DNA from: Thunnus maccoyii
Lineage: Eukaryota > Chordata > Actinopteri > Scombriformes > Scombridae
Reading direction: 5' to 3'
Assembly: GCF_910596095.1 (NCBI RefSeq)
Contig: NC_056535.1
Span: 2,885,001-2,949,000 of the forward strand
Length of the DNA: 64,000 bases
The notes under the pieces are model-generated. The model was not told where the DNA came from. It saw nothing but the letters and a program-made list of their open reading frames with translations, and did no database searches. Of the stretch, positions 22,751 to 33,025 are shown one piece after another. Made by a program: the position numbers and the translations under genes. Position 1 is the first letter of the stretch, and each line of letters begins with the position of its first letter.

Positions 22751-25193
22751 TGTGTGAGTTGGTGGTGAGGGGGGGGTGAGAAAGAAGTTTGAGTGGGCTC
22801 CAGCTGTAATGTTACAGCAACAGACTGCCTGCTTCTTGCTGGACAAGGGGGCTTGGGGGGGGGGGGGGCTCAATAGGAAAAGTGAGGTGTGGAGGGAGTG
22901 TTGGGGGAGGTGGGGGCCTCTCACCCTCACACATCCTTTGTCTCCTGGCCATCTGCTGGGGTTTCATAATGGCTGTGAGGGTGAGTGTGTGTGTGAGCAG
23001 GGGAGGGGGGGTCAGTGTAGGGTTGTAGGGCTAGATAAGGGGGGGTACATTCCGTCACCTTGCAACCATCCACACTGCAGAGCCATGTTGGGCCAGGCCA
23101 AGCCAGGCCAGGCCACAGGAGGCTGCAGACGCTCTGTCACACTGAGAGAGAAATTTACAGCCCCAGTGACCCCACTCAGATGACTCTCCATTTACCAAAC
23201 AGTCACTCTGGTTTATTGCTCATTTTGTTAAGGAGTGGAGAGCTATGTCAGTTTATTAGTGTCAAAACTACAGAGTTAGCACAAAGCAAATTTAAAATCA
23301 ACCTACAAGATTTCAAAGTGTAGAGGGACAGATTTTAAATTACAAGAGCGCAAAATCCTGACGTTGCACTCCGCGTGAAATGTGCTTTCTCCAGCAAATT
23401 CTGAATATGACTGCACACATGCTAACAGTTTTTGGCTAGCAGCCTTCAACAGGCAACCTTGTCTCCTACAAATTATGTTTATGGATGACTAAATGGTCTT
23501 GTCGATATGTTTTGGAGGAAATGTAATTGCTGGCTGGATTATGTTCACTTCAGTCTTGCCTGCCCAGCAACTGCTAGGTTCTTGTGCCACACAGATAGAT
23601 GGATGGTAGTTGTACAACACACAGGGCTATGTATGCTTAGGTTAAGGCTACTAAAACACCTTCTTTCTACCTCAATGATGACTTTTTTATATTTGACCTA
23701 GGCTACTATCTTGAACTATGTGTTTCGTGTTGCCTAAACAGAACAATAAAAACTTAAATCACACTTTAGTTGCCATGAATGGACAGTATAGGAAAACAAA
23801 TGTTGACAGTGAACATATTGCAGATACATTCAGTATGAACATTTTCATATTGTCATTAAAATCATTTCCCCATTATGTTGATAACAAACGCAATCCTGGC
23901 TGCATTGCTTTTCTTTTCTAAATGTATTTGCTGTTGCAAATTAGCAGTATATAAACATAATTTTTATAAGACAGGACATGTAAATACCTGTTAGAGTCAA
24001 TTTAAAGCTGGAATCTGTAGCTTTCTGCATGCTGTTATCCTCAGCAGCAGTGAGGTGTAACTGATATAATGTTTCAAATAGTTTTTTGATCATTTGTTAT
24101 TTGCTAAGGTGATGAAATTTCATACTAAAGTAGCATGAGATGTAAAAAAAAAAAGGTAATTTTGCAGTTTTTACATGTCTTGTGGAAGATTATGTTGAAG
24201 AATGCTGTTTATCTCAAAAGTGAAAATACATGCCAGCCACCAGTGTATTATTGCTACTGGTATTATATGATATAAATTACAAACACAGTGTACATCACAC
24301 CAATTATTGAGTGACAACACTGGATTGAACAGTCTTTATTGACATTGGTGTACCAGAAAGTATAGTGAGCTGCTACAGAGAACAATAACACTGAATTAAT
24401 ATGTAATTCTGATAACACTCGACCTACACATGACATAAAATTATAATATTTCAGTCAAATAACTTTACAGATTTTAGCTCTCATTCAAGTGACACAATTC
24501 ATCTTATGGGCAAATAACATCAATAAAAACAATAACATTCAGGACTGGCTCTCTTTCATGATTATGCTGTTATAAATCTAACCCTGCCTGCTGCCATATC
24601 TGGACTTGTGATAAAAGCACAGAGTTGTTTTGCACTCGCTCAACTGTTTTGTTGTTATGATCTTCAACAGCAGGGAGGAAATAGTTAAATCTTGATGAAA
24701 CTGAAAGCAGCATCCAGCGTCACCAGCTTAGCTGGTCAGACTGGGTGAGCAGGCTGTCACAGTGCTGTCACACTTTTAGATCTATAGTTAAACTGGAGTT
24801 ACTGGAGCATTTGTGAGGAAGCACACCTACACCAGTGTTTAGTTACTGAACTTAAAAAGTAAGCTACACTTGTTACTGTAGTAACTGTACAGCTTCTGTT
24901 CAGCTACAAACTGTCTTACTTATGATATAAAATTAATATGGACTTCAATAGAAATATATGCCATATTATGTATATTACAACCAATAATAAAAGAGTAAAT
25001 AAAAAATATAATTCTCTGTGGGCTACAGTGAATGAATCTCTGTAAAGAAATTGTTTTTTGCTTAATTTATAACCAACATTTTTCATTTCATCCCATTAAT
25101 GTGAGTATTAAAACCATGTGCTCACCATAAAAAATGCAAATCTACACAGAGCAAAAATCTGTCTCATTTAGCTAATTGGCACGCTCGGCATGA

Positions 25194-25247
<54 letters not shown>

Positions 25248-26139
25248 AGAGAAAGTGGTATTGACCCTGTGAGCAGATGGGCTCCTCCACACTGTGCTGC
25301 TAAGGCCTGAACACACCAGGTCGTGCAGGAGAATGGATGTGGGAGTGTGTGTGTCAGCAACCATCTGACACATCCCACAACTGGTCCTCACTCCCCCCGG
25401 TGCTTTACATGTGAATGTAACAAATGGAGTGCAATCAGACCAATGGAGTTAATTATCACGATGGTGTGTGAATGCAGATTTTCAAATGATAATCAGGAAT
25501 GTGGTCTAACTGCATGAATGAAATCTCAGCAAGTTGAAGGCAAAAGTTGGGCAAAGCAAAACATACAGGTACTGTTAGTTTTATGATTAAGGCATTCTTC
25601 TGATGGTCCTATATTGTGCGCAGCACTGAGTTCTGACCATTTGCTTGTCACCAAAAAAATCCTCCTTCGGATGTCTCAGTTTGTGAGGAAGCCCTACCAG
25701 AATGGCTGGGAAGGTGATAGGAGGCAGACTCAGAGACTTGTTAAAGAACTAAAAAAAAGTGATTTATTCTGTCCAGTGTAACAAAAAACAAATGTCTCAA
25801 AAAAGAAATGAATACAAACAAGTCAAACTTAACTGGTTTAACTCAGGATAACTCAAACTTAAGCATGCTCATGTGCACACAGCTACATAGGCATCCTCTC
25901 ATTTCTGTTCTGTTCCCTCTCTCAAACCAACAACTCTCCCCTTAAATTGGCCCTCCAATCTATATAGGCAGAATCATATTTCTTGCAGGCGTGTTTCAGT
26001 CTCCCACCTATAACAGGTACACATCAGTGCCACTTGTATCAGTTATCATTGTTAACACAAAACATATCATCCACGGCATAATCCTCATCACAAGCCAAAA
26101 TAAGTACAAATCATATGGATTCTAACCACTACTACTTAA
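22751..26139. other. Intergenic DNA, no gene seen
   Basis: G-rich low complexity at 22740-23050 includes a 14-base G run (22855-22868). The rest is AT-rich, with a GT microsatellite. 25650-26130 may be the untranslated end of the adjoining LINE. Confidence 0.5.
25196..25243. repeat. (GT)n microsatellite
   Basis: About 24 pure GT units. His/Thr and Cys/Val reading frames over it are artefacts. Confidence 0.95.
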
Positions 26140-26990
26140 TCCTCTTCGTCCCTGGTGGGACATAATTCTTTTACGATCTGCCTCCATTGAGACCTGTCTT
26201 GTGCTGCATGCTGTGCCTCGCCCCATGTTAGGTCCATTTCCTTTAACTCAGCTGTCACAGTTCGCCACCAAGTTGTTTTGGGTTGGCCTTGCTTTTTTTC
26301 CCCTCATAGAATCCATCTTAGTGCAACCTTATGGATTTGATCCTGGGCCATTCTGAAGACATGACCTAGCCATCAAATTCAGCAGTGTTTGATCTCTAGC
26401 ACCACACTGTTGCACTTAGTTATCTTGTATAACTGTTCATTTGAGATCTTCTCAGGCAAGAAAATGTAGCAGATTTCTCTGAGGCATCCATTACGGAAAG
26501 TGTCGATCTTTTTCATGTAACATGTTGTCACTCACCAGCACTCTGAACCATATCACAGCACTGATTTTACATTGCTGTTGTACAGTCGAACCTTTGTTCT
26601 TAGGCTTTACTGCTTTGACTTCCAGATAGGCTGGAGCTTAGCAAAAGCATTGTGAGCCTTCCCACGCCATGCTCTGATTCTTTAGTACTGCATTGTCCTT
26701 ACTGACAAGACTTCCAAGGTAGGTAAACTCCTTGACATAGTCCAGAGTGTCCCAGTTCACTGTGATTGGTGCATCTGGAGTGGCATTAATGCGCATCCCT
26801 TGGGTTTTAGAGGTATTGATGTTCAGGCCTGTCTATTTGGCAAACTTGTTCGGTCTGTCAGTTTTCCCCTGCAGATGGATACGCTTTGAGGAGAGAACAG
26901 CAAGGTCATCAACAAAGTCTAGATCTTCAAGTTGGGTACTGCTGGCAGCTACTGCCTGCTGTTGTTACAGCAGGCAGACTTTTAAACAGT
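26140..26990 (-). mobile_element. LINE fragment: 3' part of a reverse transcriptase
   Basis: The minus strand reads LEDLDFVDDLAVLSSKRIHL (FVDD catalytic box at 26905-26916), then TGLNINTSKTQGMRIN, VNWDTLDYVKEFTYLGSLVS, and further C-terminal RT-like pieces toward 26160. Stops interrupt it, for example TAG within FAK*TGL. Non-LTR type. The clade is not certain. Dead copy. Confidence 0.8.
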
Positions 26991-27009
26991 GGCGGATAAG
27001 GCAAAGATG

Positions 27010-27330
27010 GGCACTGGATGATCTTTTATGTAAGGGATGTTAATGAAAAGGGAATTTTCTGTTTTTTATTGTGTCTGTTTTCTTTGTTTGTCTAGGTACT
27101 TTTAGAACCATGTTGTGTTATTTATTTATGTTATTTATTAGCCCCTTTGTATATTTTCTGTATGTGAATTGTGGTTTTAGAACTTTGTTTGTTATTTATT
27201 AACTCATCTGTATTTTTTCTGTATATGAAATGTTGTCTTTTTATGGCTGCAGCATGGGTGAAGAGTCCAAGACAATTTTCCTGCTCTGTGGGACAATAAA
27301 GTTAACCTTGAATCTTGAATCTTGAGTCTC
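27010..27330 (+). mobile_element. Short retroelement 3' end with TTGAATC tail
   Basis: A T-rich stretch ends CTCTGTGGGACAATAAAGTTAACC and (TTGAATC)-like repeats at 27308-27326, a typical 3' terminus of a fish SINE/LINE. It lies between the two LINE halves. Confidence 0.5.
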
Positions 27331-27800
27331 AAAATTTCATGATCATGGGTGACATCAATGCTAAGGTTGAAGCTGATAATACTGACTGCAAGAGCACTAT
27401 TAGAAGGCATGGATGTGGTGTGATGAACGACAATGGTGAACATCTTGTTGACTTTTGCTTGAACAACAACTGTGTCATTGGTAGCACTATCTTTCCACAT
27501 AGAATATTCCATAAGCTAACATGGAAGTCACCTTATGTTTCCACTATCAATCAAATCAACCACATCTTGATCAATGGAAAGTGGCGCAGGTCTCTTCAAG
27601 ATGTTTGAGTTTGCTGTGGAGCTGATGTCAAAAGTAACTACCCTCTAACAGCCATCATCAAGCTGAAACTAAGAAAGTGGCGAAGCTGAGTCATCACAGG
27701 AAACTTCTCAAAGTAGCTAAGCTGAAATGCTTAAAGACCAACAACGAGTTTTGCTTGGAACTGAGGAACCGCCTCAGTGCTCTGGTTGACCCTACAGATG
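27330..27800 (+). mobile_element. LINE fragment: apurinic-type endonuclease domain
   Basis: The plus strand encodes QNFMIMGDINAKVEADN (GDxNA motif of the APE-like endonuclease), HGCGVMNDNGEHLVDFCLNN, FPHRIFHKLTWKSP, NQINHILINGKWRRSLQDV, then a stop, GADVKSNYPL and a linker up to about 27800. The order is that of non-LTR endonucleases. Opposite strand to the RT fragment at 26.1-27.0 kb. The fragment has stops and frameshifts. Confidence 0.8.
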
Positions 27801-28624
27801 AAGACTGTAAAATGAATCCCCCCATACCTGGTCTAACCCATGACATCACCAATGATGTCAGTGAGAGCTTAAAAGCAGGAAGCCACTGGTTGACTCCCCC
27901 TTTGTCTCCTGGAAAGTATGGTATGTTTGGTAAGAAACACAAGCTAATCTTACACCAGAAATGCAGATGTAAATGAATGTAACAAAATAATGCTAAACAC
28001 AAACAAAAGCTGGGATAGTATGTGAAAGCAATGCTTTACAATTGTCTAAATAAAACAAATGGCAAGTATAGAAAGAAATATTAAGTGTAATGGGGACAAA
28101 TGGAGTGGTCTCACCCACTTTGTCACACAGTTTCACTTAACTTTTCTTGTGTACTTCTGCTTCACTTAGTTGATTCCATATATTATCCTCTATTCTTCTA
28201 TGGAAGGTATGTGAACCTGTTGTTCACAATCACAGTTGAGGATAGGGGCAGAGGGAAAAAAATAATAATGAAACCTGTCTTGTGGTTGCACTGCATTCTG
28301 GTTTAATGGAAAAACTGGTATATCTGCCTCTTGTATGATGGGCTTCACTCTGACTCATGGCTGAACTGTTGTACCCCAGGGCAAAACGGCGTCTTAGAAA
28401 AGCTTGTGATTCATTCATTCATTCACGGTCTGTATTAGTCTGTCTATCCATGAAAATAGGAAAAATACATCACCAGTACACTTTTAAGGAGCTACCAAAG
28501 TCCCAAAACATGGTATTTATTATTGCTATCTCATGGGAACAAGCTCAATTAGACCTGTTGATTCTGATGACCTGTCTAGGGTGCTCCCTGCCTCTCATCT
28601 GAATGTATAAAGTATGAATGTATG

Positions 28625-28860
28625 TACATGTATAAACATTTATATGTGTAACAGGTTGCTATGCTGAGTGAACAAGATATTTTATTTTGGGAACAAGATC
28701 CATATACATGCATATGTGTTAACAGGTTGTTATCCGCAGGGAACAAGATAATATTTTGCTGGAACAAGATCCCTATACACAAATATGTGTAACTGTTTGC
28801 TATCCTCAGGGAATATTATATTGTGGGAGTAAGATCTATACATATACAGTATATGGTATA
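28625..28860. repeat. Three-unit minisatellite (~75-80 bp units)
   Basis: Three diverged units share the order ATATGTGTAACAGGTTGCTAT, CTCAGGGAACAAGATAATATT, TGGGAACAAGATCCATATACA. Units start near 28640, 28710 and 28781. No array beyond this. Confidence 0.75.
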
Positions 28861-30501
28861 TGTAAACAGACTCTAGGATTCTATTTGTGTAAACTGGCAT
28901 TATAATTTTAATGTAGATTCATCATTGAATCTTCCTGAATAATCCTGAATATGTAATTTAACTTTTAAAAAAGTATAACTGGTGTGTCCAAGGGAGGAAT
29001 TGACCCACTGGTTGCTTAGCTTTTGTAAATCAACTTGTTAGTTAGACTGTGTCAGATGGGCCCAAGCATGAATGCCAGTTATTATACTGATTGAGTAGCA
29101 CACCATGGTGTCTTCTCTTTCACTCTTTGATACAGTTGGGCTAATGGAGAGCTTGTCCATCACAACAGATAAGATTAGAGTGATTGAGGGCTTGTCCATG
29201 TTTTTTTTTGACCAAGCTGTCTGACTGACATTAGGGCTGTTAGAAGGATTTCATGATGGCACTCTGACAGGGTTTACTTTAGAGAAGGTTCCAATCTGAC
29301 AAAAATGGAAAAAAAGATTTCATATAAGGTTTTTGAGTGTCTGTCCTTGTGTAGCTCCATAATTTCATTAATCCCGATTTTAAAAGCTAATAGGGCCCGT
29401 CTAACTCTATCAAGCATTTATCTGTTGATCTTAAGTCAAATCCACATATCTAACTCATTTTAATAAGACACAATTCAATGTCAGATGAATTATTTTTCTT
29501 CTATGTGCATTCAGGCATAACGTTGTGTTACGTTGTACTGTACACAGCACAGCATCTAGCTGATTGTTTCTCCCTGATTGGCCCTAAGAGCTTCTGTGTA
29601 TGGTATATAAGAGAGTGAAGGGCACCCAGCTGTATCACCCACTGTGATTGATTCACCAGTCTTTCCTCCCCCAGGCTCAGGTCACGTGCCACTCTTTGTA
29701 CTGTTTCCCTGCAGCACACAAGAGGCAAATAGAGGCAACAACAGCTGTTGAACGGGGATTCTGCATCTGGTTACCCTTGGAGAAGCATCTTGCTGTCAGC
29801 CGGGTAAGACGGACGAGAAGCGCTCTATGCTGGGTACACTGTCTTCTAGCTCAGCTCCACAGCTTACTCTTACCTCTCCAAGTGTGATGGATGGGACTGT
29901 ATCATTCTGCAGGGTGTTCTGTTTTTCTCACCTAGGCTTGTAACATGAATGACTTTGCCAAATGCAATTCAGAAATATGTGCAGTGCATGAAGACTCAAT
30001 ATAGAAACTTTTCTGACATGATAGGGTTGTTACTGGATGTGTACTGAATGTGAAATAAACACTGACCAAAAACATCACTGCACAGCCCAGAGTTTAAGAA
30101 ATGGACAAACTATCGACATGTTCTGGTATGGATAGGACTTCCCAACACATTTGTTTGCATATGTAAAACACATAATGAATATTAGCATCAAAGCATCATG
30201 GGCAGCAAGGTGGAAATTACGGGCTGTTTCCATTATTGATTACTCAAGATCACTTTTAAATATAAAACCAAGATATTTCCCCTCCAAACTGTCTTCAATT
30301 TCAATAACTGTTCAAATGATCAAATATTTCACAACAAAATCAATCATAAGAGAAACGCGAAAAATATGAAAACAGATTTGTGTAGCAGTACATCCATTTA
30401 TAATCTCACCAACCCCTCTGATTTATCTTGTGAACATTTGAAGGGCCGAGACCTGTAGATTAGGAACCACTGGACTCAACTAGCTAACCTTGCAGCCAAT
30501 T
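28861..30501. other. Intergenic DNA, no gene seen
   Basis: Unique DNA. 29560-29900 is GC-richer with open frames on both strands but no recognisable protein. Confidence 0.5.
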
Positions 30502-30636
30502 TTCTGCAAAATGAGTACTTTCACTTTTAATTTATCTGATAATACTTCTGTACTTTTACCAATGTGGATTTTAAATGCAGGACTTTTACATTATTGGTAT
30601 TGGCACTATGACTTAAGTACTTCTTCTGACACTGAC
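30502..30636. repeat. Relic of the GGACTTTTAC repeat
   Basis: ATAATACTTCTGTACTTTTACC...GCAGGACTTTTACATTATTGGTATTGGCAC...ACTTAAGTACTTCTTCTGAC. Same family and orientation as 769-850. Confidence 0.55.
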
Positions 30637-30799
30637 ATACAACTGGTTGCATTATGGGAAATGTAGGATCCAGCATTTCTAGGATGAAAAGTCAGGATAT
30701 TTTGGCCTTCACACCTCTTTGATTCATTTTTTTAAATCTGGCCACTAACTGGTGAGGTGAACTACACTTGCTCACAACTACAAACAGATTTTATGTATA

Positions 30800-31122
30800 T
30801 TGTGGCTCAGGAGGTAGAGCGGGTCGTCCACTAATCAGAAGATCGGCGGTTCGATTCCCGGCTCCTCCAGTCAACATGCTGATGTGTCCTTGGGCAAGAC
30901 ACTTTACCCCAAATTGCTCCTGATGGCTGTGCCATCAGTGTATGAATGTGTGTGAATGGTTAGCTTCCTCTGATGGGCAGGTTGGGACCTTGCATGGTAG
31001 CCCCTGTACCCATTCAGCCTATGAATGTGTGTGAATGGGTGAATGTGATTCGTAGTGTAAAAAGCGCTTTGAGTGGTTGGAAGACTAGAAAGGCGCTATA
31101 CAAGTACAGTCCATTTACCATT
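30800..31122 (+). mobile_element. tRNA-derived SINE, copy 2 (more complete)
   Basis: A box TGGCTCAGGAGGTAGAGC and a perfect B box GGTTCGATTCC (30848-30858), then GTCCTTGGGCAAGACACTTTACCCC, TGGCTGTGCCATCAGTG, and the same tail (GAGTGGTTGGAAGACTAGAAAGGCGCTATACAAGTACAGTCC). Same orientation as copy 1, 9 kb away. Confidence 0.8.
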
Positions 31123-31399
31123 GTGGCCAAGGTTTGTCGACCACAGAAGGAACATACCAAGCACCTGTATGGACAGCAAACTAGTGAATTGTGATCCAGG
31201 AGTGGACTGAAACATTTCTGTGCCTTGATACTTTCTTTTTGCCGTGAAAGCCTGTCACAATTGCAATGCATTGTTACCAGTATGGCTTCAAAGTAGGCAT
31301 AGCCACTGTTTTCTATCAAGAAAAAAAAACAGCCACTCTTAAGTCTACAGGGGGGGATATTTGAAACTGAAAATAGAGATTCTGGGTGGAAAAAAAAAC

Positions 31400-31525
31400 T
31401 TTAAAATTATTTACTTTGTCTGACCAACAGCAAAATGCAGAAAATCTTCACTTTTGAGAAGCTGTCACTGGCAAATGTTTGATGTTTTTACTTGATAAAT
31501 GACATGAATGATTATTGTATTGTAA
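31400..31525. repeat. Copy of the ACTAATTGTTTCAGC repeat family
   Basis: TTTGTCTGACCAACAGCAAAATGCAGAAAATCTTCACTTTTGAGAAGCTGTCACTGGCAAATGTTTGATGTTTTTACTTGATAAATGAC. Matches the central part of that ancient fish repeat. Confidence 0.55.
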
Positions 31526-31975
31526 AAAGTAAAGACTTAATACAAGTTAATAAACTGAACTTTTCAGCAGAATATTTGGAATCATTACACTGTTGAAGTT
31601 TGTCCTGGAGAATCATGACACAAACATGTGCAAAAGTAATAACGTTTAATTAAAATAAAACCATGCAACAGGTCACCATCACCCTGATTAGATACAACCC
31701 CTGTTATAAAATAAACATCCAAAGTCGTACATTGCGTTCAGTGGGCATTCACTGGATGAGAGAAGAGACGACTCCATGGAGTATACACAGGTCAGCCCAG
31801 AGACTAAAGAAACCAAAACAAGAACCCAAAAACAGCAACACAAAAAAAATAAAAAATAAAATCACAGCTCCTCCTGCTCCGCACAGGCCACAGTACAGTG
31901 GTGATCCTGAAAAGGTGCCAAGCACACAAACTCCATGTGCTCTGAAGAGAGAAAACACAAGGACCTGTAGTCGCC

Positions 31976-32024
31976 CCCCCAATCCTCCTCCTCCCTCCCC
32001 ACTCCCCCCTCCCCCCTCCCCCCC
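31976..32024 (-). promoter_or_regulatory. G-rich (minus strand) MAZ-like / quadruplex-prone tract downstream of ube2v
   Basis: On minus this is a series of G runs (seven, six, six, four and three) separated by single or few bases, including GGGGGAGGGGG-type units. Such MAZ-like elements can pause polymerase after poly(A) sites. The link to ube2v termination is inference. Confidence 0.4.
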
Positions 32025-32154
32025 AGCTGCTAATAATCAATCACTATCACAAAGCGCTATGAACCATATGGCACACAGAAGACAAGTCTGAGAACATGAG
32101 TGATGAGCCAGCAGTGCCCTGTTGATACATACGTCACTGAATGTCTAGTAGCAG

Positions 32155-32160
32155 TTTATT
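32155..32160 (-). terminator. ube2v: Candidate poly(A) signal of ube2v
   Basis: AATAAA on the minus strand about 720 bases past the stop. It is the first canonical hexamer I found in that direction. G-rich tracts lie 130-165 bases further downstream. A longer 3' UTR, down to about 31640, is also possible. Confidence 0.35.
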
Positions 32161-32785
32161 CCCATGTACCGGACATGTACTTGTTTAAAGATGCCCCGGC
32201 AAATTCACATCGTTGGGATCGCAGAAACTGGGGAATTCATTTGAGACTAATGTGGCCCGGGAGACCAAGCAAAGCATTGTTTGGGGTACATTTTGTCTTA
32301 GTGAGAGGGATATGTGTCAGTATACTGCAAGATCGGGAGGTTTGTTGTTTAAAAAAAAATTTAAACAACTCAGAATGAGCCGAACATTTAACATCCATAT
32401 TTCAGTTGGGGTTACAGAAGTTTCTTTTGCTAAATAGCAAGTTGGTTCAAATCCCTCAACGCAATACCCATATATAGCAGGGACTAACTGTCCAGCACAC
32501 ACACATAATTGGTACACTCAATCAGGTCATTTGTTATTTTACAATCTGGATGTAGAACACAAAGAGAATAAAAAAAACAAAACATCAGTAAGATGTACAG
32601 TATTTTGTAATGTTTGGTCTGCACCGTGAACTTTAATGGATGACTGGGCACTGGGTGAAGTCAGGTTCACCTGTGCATTCCTCTCTCTGTCCAATGGGAA
32701 GATCCGAGTCGAGTCTTGGAGATAACACAATGGTTGTGTAGTTTGAAAGTGGTAGAGTCAGTGTTAAAGCATTAAGAATGCTATG

Positions 32786-32815
32786 TATGTGTGTTTGTGT
32801 GTATATGTGTGTATA

Positions 32816-32868
<53 letters not shown>
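32786..32868. repeat. GT-rich microsatellite in the ube2v 3' UTR
   Basis: Imperfect GTGTATAT units are followed by a pure (GT)n run up to 13 bases from the ube2v stop codon. The transcript would carry a long CA repeat right after the stop, a known type of hnRNP L site. Confidence 0.9.
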
Positions 32869-32870
<2 letters not shown>

Positions 32871-32881
32871 CAGCAGGAGCC

Positions 32882-33025
32882 TCAGTTGTACACCTGGCCT
32901 TCAGGTGGCTGGGAAAGCCTGTTGTTCTCTTTTGTCGTCATGTGCTGTCTGAGCTCCTGCAGCACCGTCCGGATGTTGTAGGAGTTTTTCCACCTGCACA
33001 GTGATGTCACCGCCTTTATGTCCAC
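32882..33025 (-). CDS. ube2v: ube2v coding exon 4 and stop
   Basis: 47 codons and TGA, starting VDIKAV after acceptor TTCAG and ending QPPEGQVYN. It covers the pseudo-active-site region and the C-terminal helices. The QPPEGQ tail is a strong UBE2V signature. Confidence 0.93.
   Translation of the reverse strand: MDIKAVTSLCRWKNSYNIRTVLQELRQHMTTKENNRLSQPPEGQVYN

Noticed and set aside
22776..23183. 135-codon plus-strand frame
   Set aside because: Driven by G-rich low complexity; no domain, no splice context.
25196..25391. His/Thr-rich peptides
   Set aside because: Products of the GT microsatellite.
28625..28860. CRISPR-like array
   Set aside because: Only three diverged long units, no short identical repeats with unique spacers, and the genome is vertebrate.
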